DNA of 64,000 nucleotides, taken from assembly GCA_024803745.1 (NCBI GenBank), contig JANJXV010000187.1, forward strand, positions 1,800,501-1,864,500, given 5' to 3'. Origin of the DNA: Megascapheus bottae. Taxonomy: Eukaryota > Chordata > Mammalia > Rodentia > Geomyidae. The translations under genes were made by a program, and so were the position numbers. Within the stretch, counting starts at the first letter, position 1; each line of letters opens with the position of its first letter. Below the pieces are notes generated by a model, which saw only the letters and a program-made list of their open reading frames with translations, searched no databases and was not told the DNA's origin. Below, one piece after another: positions 21,861-33,971 of the stretch.

Positions 21861-23587
21861 GGTGGCACCTCATTTCTATAAGTAGGAGGATAACAAGATT
21901 GGAATGGGAGGACTGTGAAAGGAAAAGTTACCCAATAACAGAAGTGAGACAAGGAGAAGCAGTTTTCAAGGGTGTGCAGGAAATAGGAAGCCTGACCTGG
22001 TAGTTATGTGTTCAGGTTCAAAAGAAATCCTTTATATGTTCCCTTATGCTTCTCTTGAGTTCTACATCACCTATCTCGCACTGCCCATTTTTCTTTTAAG
22101 AACTCAGTAGAATCTTGGTCCAAATGAGGACTTACTCTTCTGTGTGCCTGTCCACTCTTTTCAATCATTCACTTACTAAGTGCCTACATCCCTCACTAGA
22201 AAGAAACCAGTCACTTCTTGCATGAAACATGAATCCATGAGGCAGGCAGCTCCACAAGTTAATTTAAGTCAATCATTACAAATTGTAAATACACTAAGAA
22301 TTTTTAATGGATTGATTTGATACAAAATGATCTGGCAAAACAATTTCTGAAAGAGGGACAACATCTGGGCTGAAACTGTTGTGATTTCAAACATTCAGTT
22401 ATCGGGAGAACCAAGAAAAGAAAATGAGCCCGTGAAGGAATAGTACTCATGAAATCCTGAAGCAGGACCCTTTCTTATTCTAGAAACCAAGCCAAGGCTA
22501 GAGTATGAGGAGTCATGCAGAGAATACAAGAGAGACTGATTATAAGCTTCCACCAAAGGGGCCTTTTGCCTTCCCATGTTCCTTCTACCAGTGGACCCTG
22601 AAAAGGGGTTGACAGCACATCATTCCCCTGGCCTACTGGGCAAATATGTAACTTAAAAGGAAGTAATGACACAGTGCTCATCTTGTATTACTGACTATGC
22701 CAGTGAGGATGCCTGGATCAAATAGAAATGTTAGAAAGTTGAGCCAACTGTAGTTGCATTTATTTAAATGGACTATGAATTCCAGTTTTATCTGTGAAAA
22801 CAGGAAGCCAGTCCATTTCTGAAAGACTTGTTATTTACAGTAGGCAGTGTTTGGTAAGCTATTTTCACCAACAAGACACTGCTTATATATTTCCACTTCT
22901 TTAAGGCTTACATTCAGAGTAGATTTATTTGTTTTCATTCTAAAGATAAAAGACTCAGGAACAGATATAGCAATGAACTAAAATTGGGAGTATTAGTGTT
23001 TGAACCCAAGGCAATCAAGTCCAGAATACATATCCTTAATCATGATTACTAGCAGCCAAAATTCATCTTGGGAAGCTAATCAAACCATTAAGGTGCATCA
23101 GTATTTAATGCACTGAGATGGCAGCAAGATATTTGACATGTCAAAGAGTATACTTGCCCTGAATGTGCATTAGGTAGAAGATATGAAATACATCTTTAAT
23201 GAATTTCCATATCTCTGCTTTCTTAGTTATAAGAAAAGATTATCTAGTCACACTTCAAATGGTTCCACTGTTGCTATAGAAACTGCTTTCCTTTAAGTTT
23301 TTGAGGTGACTGTCAGCTTGTAAAACACTCAGTGCTAGCAGCAACACAGCACTAATGGATGCCTTTAGGAAATTCTAATTTCCCCCAATGTTCTCCATCC
23401 TCTAACTTTTTTTCCCCAAATCAACTTACATACGGAACCTAATGAGAATCAGTGTACTTGCTAGGCAAACATAGTTGTAAATCAAACTGTGGGTCTCAGG
23501 CCAGGGCATAACCCTGGGAAGACCTCCCAAGATCCTTCTGTAAATGACTTATTTCCCCTGAAGTTTCTGGGTCTCTGACAAAGGCAA
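21861..23587. other. Unique sequence
   Basis: About 1.7 kb without recognisable repeats or genes, apart from the X-box motif described separately. Minus frames at 22395-22681 have no recognised domain. Confidence 0.45.
23270..23283. promoter_or_regulatory. RFX X-box-like motif
   Basis: 'gttgctatagaaac' has the two RFX half-sites (GTTGC and GAAAC-type) at the spacing of an X-box. It lies in repeat-free sequence. RFX factors regulate ciliary and immune genes in animals; occupancy here is unknown. Confidence 0.4.
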
Positions 23588-23726
23588 TGAAGGAGAAAGA
23601 AATAGGAGAAAGAAGAGGAGAAGGAGGAAGGGAGGGAGGAAGAAGAAAAGGAAAAGGAGAGGCTTCAGCGTGGAGGAGAAGGAGGAGGAGGAGGAAGAGG
23701 AAATGAAGAAAAAGAAGAAGAAGAAA
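23588..23726 (+). repeat. Long polypurine tract (GA/GGA/GAA-rich)
   Basis: About 140 bp almost purely purine, broken once by a pyrimidine-containing block at 23663-23672. Sub-arrays include GGA and GAA repeats. Tracts of this length can form intramolecular triplexes (H-DNA). Confidence 0.92.
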
Positions 23727-24539
23727 TTTACCCACCTTTATTCAGCAGTGTTAAGAGCCTATTCGCTACCTTCTCTTTCTTCTGTCTTCAATCCTCCACT
23801 TCCAGCACACAGGGGGACTTTACCTCTCTCCTCACATTTCTATTCCAGATCCAGAACACTATTTCTTCCGCCCCTTTTTGCTTTTCCTGCCACCTCATTT
23901 TTAATATAAGCATTGATGATTTTAATTCCTAGTGTATCCTACACATGCCCAATCTCTTACTTTTCTATTCTTATTATTGTTTCTGATTTTTATTTACCAT
24001 ACTTAAATGTATAGTTTGTCTTTGAAGTATTGTTATTGTAACCATGGTCTTCTCTCTTCTGAGTGGTAGTGAGGAAATGGAGATTTGTGTGTGGCATATA
24101 AACAACGGGCTTGATTTTGTAAGGGTAGTATTTTGTGTTCTCATATAAGATCTGAGATTAGAGAAGACATAGAAAGGGAAAGGGGAGTTAAGAAAGAGGT
24201 TGATACATAAAGTGGCAACTCCTTTTTTGTACACCTACTTAAAGATAGCTTTTAAAAAAAACACAAAAATTAACTAGATCTAAAATACTTGGGCATAAGA
24301 AATTATACAGGTCTCTAGGCATTCACATATAGTGAAACCAAAGGAGGAGACAGGAGAAGAACAGAAAGGCACACTGCCTATGTGCATCTGATCATCCAAA
24401 ATACTATATATCCACATGAACTCCAGGAAATGAAAGTGAGGGTTTTTTTTTCTTTTTAGTTTCTCTTGTCTTTCCATTTTGTTCTGTCTGTTTATCTGTC
24501 TGTGGGAGTTTAAAGGGAGGCACAGAAATGGAGAGACAA
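23727..24539. other. Unique sequence
   Basis: Pyrimidine-rich at first (23740-23900), then AT-rich. A minus frame of 167 codons spans 24280-24783 but has no recognisable domain and crosses a probable L1 relic. Confidence 0.4.
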
Positions 24540-24760
24540 AGGATAAACAAATGCAGCAGTGGGGCTCACTGGACACTATGCTGAAAATTGTTGAATACAA
24601 GTTGTGTACAACTTGTGAGTGGGGGAATGGGAGGGAAAGCCTGAGAGAGAGCAAGGGAAGAGGTGACATTACCCAAAAAAGAAGTGTACTTTTTACCGAA
24701 CTGTAGCCCGTCTGTACATCCCCTTCCCTATAATTTTTAAAATTACAATTACTTTTAAAA
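24540..24760 (+). mobile_element. Probable old L1 3' end, plus strand
   Basis: A purine-rich stretch ('gtgggggaatgggagggaaa') is followed by 'gaagaggtgacattaccc', 'tttttaccgaactgtagccc', 'gtctgtacatccccttccct' and an AT-rich end. The terminal order resembles the old L1 tail at 1563-1772 ('aactgtatcccctctgtacc'). It is too diverged for certainty. Confidence 0.4.
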
Positions 24761-25204
24761 GGGAGTTGACATGATATGAACATTCAGAATGTCACAGCAG
24801 AACCCATTGCTTTGTACATTAATGTGTATCAATAAGAAAATGCCAAAAGGGTAAGCTCATGATAACTAAATGAAACTATTCTTTCTGGAGAAAGAAGCTA
24901 ATAGGAGAAAAGTGAACTTAAACATTATATGCAGGAGGAAATAAAAAGGTATTTTCAAACTTATGGTAAGAAATAATACTTTGAAACTTTTTTTCACTGC
25001 TAACAGAATTCTGAAAGGCCATGGGGAAATTAAAACATCATCCACATTTTCCTGGGGGGGGGGGATCTTTTATCCAGACAGAATACTGCAAATGCAAAAA
25101 TTTTAATTGCATTGTCATCATATCTAACCGAGGAAGGTGTTCCTTTCTAAATTTTTTTGTCTAAAGCATCCTCTCAGAACATTTTTGAGGAGAAAAAACT
25201 GCAT
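24761..25204. other. Unique AT-rich sequence
   Basis: No repeat recognised except a run of nine or more G at about 25055-25064. Confidence 0.5.
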
Positions 25205-25386
25205 ATTTGTTTATTTGAAATTGGATAGGAAAGGGGGGAAAACAAGATGAGAGTGGGGGTGGAGGAGGGAAATGGGGACCAAGACATGAGAAAGGGTATC
25301 AATGTATGTGAAGTAATGCACCTCCCATCTGGCAAATGTAATGTAACCCTTCTATTAATTACATTAAAAATTATATGCAAAAAAAG
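25205..25386 (+). mobile_element. L1 3' UTR fragment, older group
   Basis: 'tttatttgaaattggatagg', 'ggggaaaacaagatgagagt', 'accaagacatgagaaagggt', 'gaagtaatgcacctcccatc' and 'tgtaacccttctattaatta' before an A-rich tail. The 'gaagtaatgcac' and 'cttctattaatt' variants mark the older of the two common L1 groups. It is 5'-truncated in the 3' UTR. Confidence 0.9.
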
Positions 25387-25469
25387 ATGTCTAGGAGAAA
25401 TCCTTTGACAACCTGAGTTAATATAATGGAATGCTATTGGAAAGTGAATATATAGATGTAGTTATACAC

Positions 25470-25500
<31 letters not shown>

Positions 25501-25600
25501 GCTGTGACATTGCCATTCATAAGCAAATGATAATTTAGCTTTGTCTTCAAGTGAGATTGAATATAAACTGACTTTCAAGTTCAAAAACCTTCGTTAATCT
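25387..25600. other. Unique sequence with a (TA)n(CA)n microsatellite
   Basis: The microsatellite is at about 25470-25500. The rest is not recognised. Confidence 0.6.
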
Positions 25601-25978
25601 TCATACATAAGGACATATAATGTGAAGCCAATTGAAAGGACCTCCAGGATAGTGAAACAAAAGCCATATAATGAATGATTGTTGTCCTTAATGTACTATG
25701 TTGTCTCTCATCTCCTTTGCTGTCCCTTGGTTATCTCACATTGGTATAGTATCTCACTTTGTTATCTGATATATTGAATTTATTTGTATTTGGATATTTG
25801 AAATTTAATAGGGAAGGGGGGAAAACCAAGACGGGTGGGGGGTGTGGGGGGGGAGGGAAATGGGTACCAAGACATGTGAAAGGGTATCAATGTATGTGAA
25901 TTAATGCACCTTCTATCTGGCAAATATCGTGTAACCCTTTTACTAATTACAATAAAAAAAAAGGTAAAAAAAAAAAAC
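25601..25978 (+). mobile_element. L1 3' UTR, young group, plus strand
   Basis: Starts in the 3' UTR at 'catacataaggacatataat' and runs to the A-rich tail at 25950-25978. It includes the G-rich tract near 25815-25858 and 'gaattaatgcaccttctat'. It carries 'cacattggtatagtatctca', a variant shared with the next copy. Confidence 0.92.
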
Positions 25979-26001
25979 ACAGACCTAGCTCCCTTCGTTA
26001 C

Positions 26002-26256
26002 CTGTCCCTTGGTTATCTCACATTGGTATAGTATCTCACTTTGTTATCTGATATATTGAATTTATTTGTATTTGGATATTTGAAATTTGATAGGGAAGGG
26101 GGGAAAACCAAGACGGGTGGGGGGTGTGGGGGGGAGGGAAATGGGTACCAAGACCTGTGAAAGGGTATCAATGTATGTGAATTAATGCAACTTCTATCTG
26201 GCAAATATCATGTAACCCTTTTACCAATTACAATAAAAAATAAAATAAAAAAAAAC
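26002..26256 (+). mobile_element. Second L1 3' UTR in direct orientation
   Basis: Begins 'ctgtcccttggttatctcac' and is nearly identical to the last 250 bp of the copy at 25601-25978, separated from its tail by about 24 bp of unrelated sequence. Differences visible include 'aatttgatagg' versus 'aatttaatagg', 'accaagacctgtg' versus 'accaagacatgtg' and a one-base change in the G run. It is either an independent insertion next to an existing tail, or a local duplication. Confidence 0.92.
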
Positions 26257-28890
26257 AAGGTGGTAAGTTTGCAGTAAGGAGGGAAAGAAGGAAGTTGAAG
26301 TGTACAGTAGAGACAAGAAAGGCTACCACAACCACTTAGGTAAGAGTTCTGACCAGCCATTTCAACTGTCTCCAACTTACTACTCTAGAAGGATCTTCTT
26401 CTCGCTAGGGTACGGTGATCAGCGTTTGGAGTTCTTTACTTTCCCCTTCTCTGACCTGTGGCCTTAGGAATTGAATCCATTTCAAGTAGTGCCTATGTAC
26501 TGATGTGATCCCCAGTGTTCATCTTGAGTACTGCCTGTGCTCTTTTGATATGGACATGTGGGCCATCTAATGCACCACTGCTAATACAGGACCCTTGAAC
26601 ATGTGCCCCACGTCAGCCATCCCAGCCAGTCAGAATCAATGGCAGCACCACCTACTTACTTCTGTTTTCCCCAACAACATTCTAGTCAAAACAACTCTTC
26701 CCTGTCACTCCCAAAGGTCTTCCACAGGCACGTTTGTTCCCTAGCATTCATTCCCCACACTGCCAGACACAGGCATTTCCTTTTCTTTTGAAGAACAGCA
26801 ACTTGCCACATCACAATTCTGAGGAAACATTTACTATGGTTTACCTCTGCTCCTAGAACCAACTCTTACTGTAGTCAAAAGTCCCTGCATCATCTGTTCC
26901 CTCCCAATGACCACTTTTCCTCCTCCTCCTCCTCTATTCAAAATATACCAGTGCCTTGAGCATGGGAAGTCCCATTGGAACGGAGCCCATGAAGTCATTC
27001 TCTTTTCACTCTTAGGGAAAGGATTTTAAATAAAATTCAAAGTTTCTCTTGGATGCTATATCATAATCTCTGGTTTGGTTCTTTGTACACTGTCCCTCTT
27101 TCTGTCCTTGGAGTCAGTCCTTCAAAAACCCTTGTCATTGCAAATTCCTCTCCTTATCTGGAAATTATGTTCCCATCTCCACACAGGATCCACTGCTTTT
27201 CCCTATACAGGACTGACAGTGATCCACAATTAAATATTCCAGGATGCGTTCTGATTTGATTACTCATTCTAGTAAAAGGCCACATGGGGCTTCAACAAAA
27301 CACTGCACAGTGGGAGAAGGGTTTGGCAATTCAAATCAAGATGATCCTGAAGACTTTGCATATATTTGTTTCCTCCATTAGTCTGCTCTCTGAACATACA
27401 ATATTTACTGCCTCCATTGGTCTGCTCTCTATACATATATTTACTGCCCCTGTAGTATATCAGGCATCATATACATTTTGAAGGGTGACTATCAGCAAAT
27501 GTAGGTGAAAAGTACACCTTACTCCTGCAACCACTCATGATACTCATATGTCCAAATACACTTCAAATGAAAACCAGTATCTGCTCTAATGCAAATTGAT
27601 CTGCAAACCTTCCTTGGTTCATAGTACACATAACATATTACATTTTAATGTAGATCTGTTTCATTATCTCTGTACATGCTCTTTTCCACATTAAATTAGG
27701 TCTTATCCTTCTGTATCACAAGAGTAGACTATAGCACAGTATCAGCAACACAAATATTTGCCTCACATTACCAACTCAAAAGACACAAAATGACTGGGAA
27801 AAAAAACCTTCAAAATATCTCTGTTTTTTCCATTTACCTTCATCCAAATTCCCCTCCATCCCCCCATTTCCTCATGACCGCTTTCAATTGTTAAAAGGAG
27901 CACATCATGGAGAGAGGAGGATGGATTTTTCTTCTACTCTATAAATACATACTTCGTAGACATATGTATACAAATATACATATTGCATAAGCAAATTTAA
28001 TGTATCTTAAAATATAATTTATAAGAGGACAACACTTTTCCAAATGCAACTCAGCAATATGAATTTTTAAAATAGGGTTGTTTCACAGTCATTGGGTGAC
28101 TGAAAGGTGACTTTCACCCGCAACTACATTAGTTAGTCAGCAATTCAATTTTGTCAGATCTGTAAGAGGGGGTAATAGCTGCAAATTGTCCTGACAGATG
28201 CTACCAGCTGCTTCTGTAAAGCAACAGTTATACAACTTGCTCTCTCTCAGTTTGAAGCAGAAAGAAAAAAATTTTCTTTAACAGTTATTTTCCATTTTCA
28301 AGTTTGGAATTAAAAGTCTGAAACTGCCTCTGTGCACAGTACACAAAAGCCAGTTCACAAAAGCTACTCTGATACATAATTTTAACTGCTGACTCATTTT
28401 TTCACAATTTGACCACATTTTAATGTTTCCATGAAATTTTACACTACATCTGAAATAATACCGCATTTTTTTTCAAGAACTGTTCAGATCCTTCACTTCA
28501 TGAAGCCTAAAAACCATGGTGAGTGGTGTGTTCAGTGTATAATGCAGGGAGTACTTGCCACAGGTCCAAGCAGGAGAAACTGAAGTTCCAGGAAATCAGA
28601 ATGTGACTACTACAAAATAAGTGTCTTGATTCCTGTTCCTTCATTCAACAACAGTAACATTCCACTCCACATGAGAAAACCATTCATATCAGGAAATCAT
28701 TCTACCTTTAATTCATGCTATTTATTCAAACTCAACAACACCACCTGTGATTTTCATGGTCTCCAGAGTGTCATGCATATGCTCTGTTCTTATAACTCAG
28801 TCTTACTCCCAAGGCATGGCGCAATGACTATCTTCTCCTGGGAGGACTTCCTCGAAATTCTTCAGCAGCCCATTCTCCAGCTCAGAATCA
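26257..28890. other. Unique sequence, 2.6 kb
   Basis: No nameable repeat apart from a short local duplication at 27371-27448, a TCC run near 26920 and a SINE-like phrase near 26465 too short to call. Repeat-free blocks around 28130-28450 hold E-box/MEIS-like 'ctgacagatgctaccagctg' and look even in composition, but nothing decisive. No convincing ORF. Confidence 0.4.
27371..27448 (+). repeat. Local tandem duplication, about 40 bp
   Basis: 'cctccattagtctgctctct' and 'cctccattggtctgctctct' begin two adjacent copies, each ending in 'atttactgc'. The second copy has lost a few bases. Confidence 0.85.
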
Positions 28891-29657
28891 TTTTTAATAT
28901 ATTTTTATTGTACTTAATAGAAGGGTTACATTATATTCACCAGATAGAAGATGCTTTACTTCATAAACATTGATACCCTTTCTCATGTCTTGGTCCCCAT
29001 TTCCCTCCCCCGACCCTCATCTTGTTTTCCCCCCTTCCCTATCCAATTTCAAATAACCAAATAAACATATATACAATATATCAGATAACAAGGTAAAATA
29101 CTGTAACAATTCGAGGTAACCAAGGGACAGCAAAAGAGATGAGAGATAACATAGTACATTAAGGACAACAATCACTCATTATATGGCTGTTGTTTCTATA
29201 TCCTGGAGGACCTTTCATTTAGCATCATACTATATGGCCTTATGTATCTAGGTTTTGTTCTATTGGAAATCTCTGCTAAGAGAGCCTAAGGTTTCTACTG
29301 ATTATGACAAATGAGGGAAACCATTGAGCCTATGTTCCTTTGAGTCTGGCTTACTTCACTTAAAATGATTTTATTCTAAGTCTTTCCATCTCCTTACAAA
29401 TGGGGCGATGTCGTTCTTTCTGACAGCAGCATAGAATTCCATTGTGTATAAATACCACATCTTGTTGATCCACTCATTAACTGCGGGGCATCTGGGTTGG
29501 TTCCATATCTTTGCTATGGTAAATAGTGCTGCAATGAACGTCATTGTGATAGTGGATGTGGTATGTCCTTGTTTCTGGACAACAGGGTAAATGCCAACTA
29601 GTGGAATTGCTGGGTCATAGGGGAGCTCTAGGTTAAGTCTTTTGAGGAACCACCTGT
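28891..29657 (-). mobile_element. 5'-truncated L1, minus strand, older group
   Basis: On the plus strand it starts with the reversed tail and 3' end ('attgtacttaatagaagggt', 'tatattcaccagatagaag'), then the C-rich reversed tract, 3' UTR, and the reversed ORF2 end ('agcatagaattccattgtgt'). It extends further into ORF2 than most copies, ending near 'taagtcttttgaggaacc'. ORF2 is interrupted in all frames. Confidence 0.9.
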
Positions 29658-30164
29658 CAGGAAGGCTCTTTTCCTTTGTTTTGCAGAAACTGTTCTGTAT
29701 TCAAACAGAACCCTACCTGTATTAATCACTTCTGGAAAGGATTGTACTGCACCACCTAGCAAAAACCCTGAGAAACTTCAGCTTCCTGAACAACTAGCTG
29801 CAAAAAACTATGAAACGTAAGTAATACATTCCTTCAGCATTTGAAATGCTCATCAACTCCAGCTTTCACTCACTCTATTCATGAACAATATTCTTATGCC
29901 ATCTGGTCCCTTACCTCTTGGAAAGTTAATAACCTTTGCTTCCTCTCTTACCACTTGGACACTTGGTGATTTCTTTCCCATATCTTACATGCTAGCTTAA
30001 GCTCCCAGACTTAACAACAAAGAGGTTTTATTATAACAGTTCTAAACACGCATATATTTTGACCATATTTATTCTTTTTTTAATCTCTGCTCCTCTTGTT
30101 CATTTCTGGTTGCGTATCAAGCTCATGATTAAAAATGAAATTAATGTCCCCTAAGATATATTCC
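29658..30164. other. Unique sequence
   Basis: No repeat or ORF recognised. Confidence 0.5.
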
Positions 30165-30680
30165 TCTTTGTTATGGCTGGTATCTAAAATGTTGCCCCAA
30201 AGCTATATGCTAAAGATTCGATTGCCTGCTGATATGCTTTTTACAAAGTGGTGGGATCATGAAAACTTTGTTCTCACCAAAGGATCAACCTACTCATGTG
30301 TCCATAATTTGATGAGCTATTGGGAAGGGATAAAAACTTTCCAATTTGAGCTGGGACTTAAGGTTGTTAAATGCATCCCTGAAATGTGTCCTTGTAAATG
30401 ATGTTTGTTCTGCTCTCTTCTCTCTCCTATTTCTCTTCTATCTCTGCTCTCCAGTCTTCAATTCTCTTTCTCCTTCTTCCACTTCTCTCCTTTTTCTCTT
30501 CTCTCTCTCTCTCCTGCCTACTTAACGTGAATAAATGGCTTCCTCCTCCACATATTCCTGCTACCATGATGTTCTGCTTCTCCCCAAAGCAGACTGAAAC
30601 TATATCCCAAAACAAATGTTGCCACCGTTAAGCTGATTTTCTTAGGTATTTTGCCATGGAGCTAGAAGGCTAGCACATTC
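30165..30680 (+). mobile_element. MaLR-like LTR relic
   Basis: The 5' part ('aaaatgttgccccaaagcta', 'tatgctaaagattcgattgc') and the 3' part ('tgatgttctgcttctcccca', 'aagcagactgaaactatatc', 'gttaagctgattttcttagg', 'tattttgcca') follow the order of mammalian MaLR-type LTRs. In these a CTCT-rich middle precedes 'ccatgatg' and a 'gtgagccaaaataaa'-like polyadenylation area. The pyrimidine-rich middle is at 30405-30520. Only an LTR is seen, with no internal region. The family name within MaLR is not certain. Confidence 0.5.
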
Positions 30681-30688
30681 ATTTACTA

Positions 30689-31342
30689 GCTATTTTTTCA
30701 TATATTTTTATTGTGATTAATAGAAGGGTTACATTATATTCACCAGATAGAAGATGCAATACTTCACAAACATTGATACCCTTTCTCATGTCTTGGTCCC
30801 CATTTCCCTCTCCCCACCCCTGCCCCTCATCTTGTTTTCCCTGCTTCCTTATCTATCCGATTTCAAATAACTAAATAAGCATATATACACTATATCCGAT
30901 AACAAGGTGAAATACTGTAACAATATAAGATAGCAGAGGGACAGCAAAAGAGATGAGAGATAACATAGTACATTAAAGACAACAATCACTCATTATATGG
31001 CTTGTGTTTCTATATCCTGGAGGTCCTTTCATGTAGTGTCATACTATGTGACCTTGTGTATCTAGGTTTTGCTCTATTGGAAATCTCTGCTAGGAGAGCC
31101 CAAGGTATCTACTGATTATGACAAATGAGGGAAACCATTGAGCCTATGTTCCTTTGAGTCTGGCTTACTTCACTTAATATGATTTTTCTAAGTCTTTCCA
31201 TATCCTTACAGATGGGGCGATGTCAGTCTTTCTGACAGCAGCCTAGAATTCCATTGTGTATAAATTCCACATCTTGTGGATCCACTCATCAACTGAGGGG
31301 CATCTGGGTTGCTTCCATATCTTTGCTATAGTAAATAGTGCT
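30689..31342 (-). mobile_element. 5'-truncated L1, minus strand, older group
   Basis: Reversed 3' end ('attgtgattaatagaagggt', 'tatattcaccagatagaag'), C-rich reversed tract, 3' UTR and reversed ORF2 C-terminus. It stops at 'atagtaaatagtgct', close to the truncation point of other copies. Flanks 'ctagctattttt' (from 30687) and 'ctagatattttc' (from 31346) may be a decayed target-site duplication. Confidence 0.9.
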
Positions 31343-33096
31343 ATCTAGATATTTTCTTTACCACTGTTTGCAATACTTCATTGATATTATCTCAGAGGCA
31401 CACTCTGACTCAACTTTCAGATCTTAATGATTCTTTTATTTCTTTACACAAATAAAATTTTCCATTGTCATTCAACTCTTCTACTCAGTAATCTTCAGTA
31501 GCTCTCTATTTCATCCAATAATAGGCCAAAATTTCTCCTGAACCAGGAAACAGAAACTTAAGTCTCTGAGCTAGCTAATTAAACTTCTAAATTTCAAAAT
31601 CACCATCTATGCATATGTGTGGACATTTATATAGTAATATTCAAATGGTAAAAGATTCTTTATAATCTTTTCTATTCACCTAATGAATTATTCCCATCAT
31701 CATATACTCTTCTACTCCTTGGTTATGATTCCCACTGTGATATCATTAACAATTCGTTATGGATCCCATTTCTTCTAAGTTTCTCTTCTTTCTACTTAGG
31801 ATGGTTTTCTCACACCAGTAACCTTATGTTTGACCTAATTTTGATACGATTTTCTGACCCTGTTCGAGAGCTCAGACATCAAAGAGATATTCACCATCTT
31901 TCTAGAAACTGGCTTTGGTTTAACCCTAAAATGAGTAAATAGGTGTTCTTCATGAACTGCACTCAAAGCTTACTTGCTACTTAAAGCAAGACCTCAAAAA
32001 ACATCACAACTCATAAAATCAATAATATCACAGAGTTCTTTTGTAAAGAACTTCAAGCATTTACATATATGCAATGAAACTGATGTGCAGTCAAAATGAC
32101 AGAAACAGATGGTTCTGCCATCACTTTATATGACACTTGTTTCTCCAGGCAGGTGAACAGAAGGAACCAGTGGTAGAAGGTGAAAAGGGTCTTGCAATTT
32201 AGAACCCACTGAAGTATAAAATGCCACCAAACTTGTCTCAAATTAAAACACATTTTAGTTTCTTCATTTGAAATCCTATACTGGGTAAGATTAAAAATCT
32301 CATAACTACCCAGATTTAAACTCTGAGCTTCTGATCATCCGAGGCCTGAAAATACTGGTTTGTGATGAACGGGTCTTAGGGAAACAGAAGGGGCATTTCC
32401 AATTCAAGATAAAACTATATCCATTGAGAATCTATATAACTGTCCAAACAAGAGTTTTCAAGATAAAATATCCAATTTATTTTAAAGTAAGATGTTTTAA
32501 ATGTTCATATTCACCAAGTTTCACCAACTTACATATTCCTTTATTTAACAGTGATTTATTGATAAGAAATAATACAGTATAATGAACAGAGCACAATATC
32601 TGGTATTGTATACCTTGGGTTTCCTTTCCTACCTCTCCTACTTGTTGATTCTGTAGAACTATAGTCCTGGAATAGAAGCCTGGCTTTATAAGATTCACTT
32701 TTCTCTACTGTCATGAAGCAGAATGTAGCATGTAAGTCCAGACAGTATTTGGCATTTTCTGAACAACTAAGTATAAACTCACCTCCTTCACTCACGTTCC
32801 TTCTCCTGCCATGCCCTATTATGCACATGTTGAGCACAGTTCAACTCCAAAGTTCAGAGTGTGAAAAAGTTCAAACTTTATACTTAATGCTATGAATATT
32901 ATCTCTCAGCCCAGAAAGCAGAATCACAATTCTGCCATTCTTTGGTGTCACTACTTTTCATCATTCACACTGCAGCTTAAATTTTGCACCCAAGAAAAGT
33001 CAAAACTTCCTGCCTACTAGCATATGGTGAATATTCATCCTTAGCGTCCATTCTTTCTTTCACAGTGTGTATCAATACTCCACTACCTAAATATAA

Positions 33097-33099
<3 letters not shown>
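31343..33099. other. Unique AT-rich sequence
   Basis: No gene recognised. A weak MIR-like phrase lies at about 32570-32690 ('acagtataatgaacagagca'). Short frames overlap on both strands. Confidence 0.4.

Positions 33100-33142
<43 letters not shown>
33100..33142. repeat. (TG)n microsatellite
   Basis: About 21 uninterrupted TG units. Confidence 0.97.
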
Positions 33143-33143
<1 letters not shown>

Positions 33144-33971
33144 TAAGAGGCCTGGAAACACATTTTTCTTGGTATATCTATCTGGCAATTCTCCTTGGAG
33201 CTTCCTCACTCATTTCTGTGTCCATCTTTATATGGTTCTCTTCCCTCAGGATTCCTATGTCCAACTGTCCTTCTCCCTTCTCTAAAAAGATATCCAGTCC
33301 TTAGATTGATGGCTCCCAGTCATTGGTAATCATCTCATGCTAACTGCATCTGCTATGACTGTTTCCAATAAGGTTTCAGTCACAAGTACAGGATTAACAG
33401 TGGAAAGCACCAAGGAAAGCTTAGCACCCTTTTGGAGTAACCAAGGAAAAATATAAGCCAAAATGAATCTAACCATGATAGCTTTCTTTTGTTTTCTACT
33501 TTCAATATTACCCACGTGATTAGTAATAACATAACTCACTAATTTGTAATTTTCTTCTATCTATAGTTGGTTCCAGTTGGAAATGGAAGTGATGGGTTGC
33601 GCTCTGGCTTAGTGAATTAACCCTATTTTTGATCAACTTTCCATAAAATCTAACTAAAAGTGCCTATATTATAGCAAATTTGATAATTAAATGATATTTT
33701 AAGAGCCTGGAGAAACTGGTAACACTAAACAGTTATCTACTGGATGGGACCCAAAAAGTGATTAATGTTACCTACCCATCATGCCCAAGTCCTGGAGTGC
33801 TAAAGCACTCCAGTTCTTGTATCTGGGTCAGACTTGATCAACGTCCAAAATAAATTAAAAATATAGAAAACATTTTTAACAATATTGTCCATTCAGCCCT
33901 TAAGAACAATTGAAGTTTGCACTGCTAATTCTGATGAAATAACAAAAAAGACCATAATGAAAATATACGCG
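33143..33971. other. Unique AT-rich sequence
   Basis: No repeat recognised. An inverted 'ctggagtgctaaagcactccag' motif spans 33791-33812 as a short perfect-looking palindrome (the two arms are 'ctggagtgct' and 'agcactccag'). Confidence 0.5.

Noticed and set aside
24280..24783. 167-codon minus-strand frame
   Set aside because: No domain or signal recognised, and it crosses a probable L1 3' UTR relic and low-complexity sequence.
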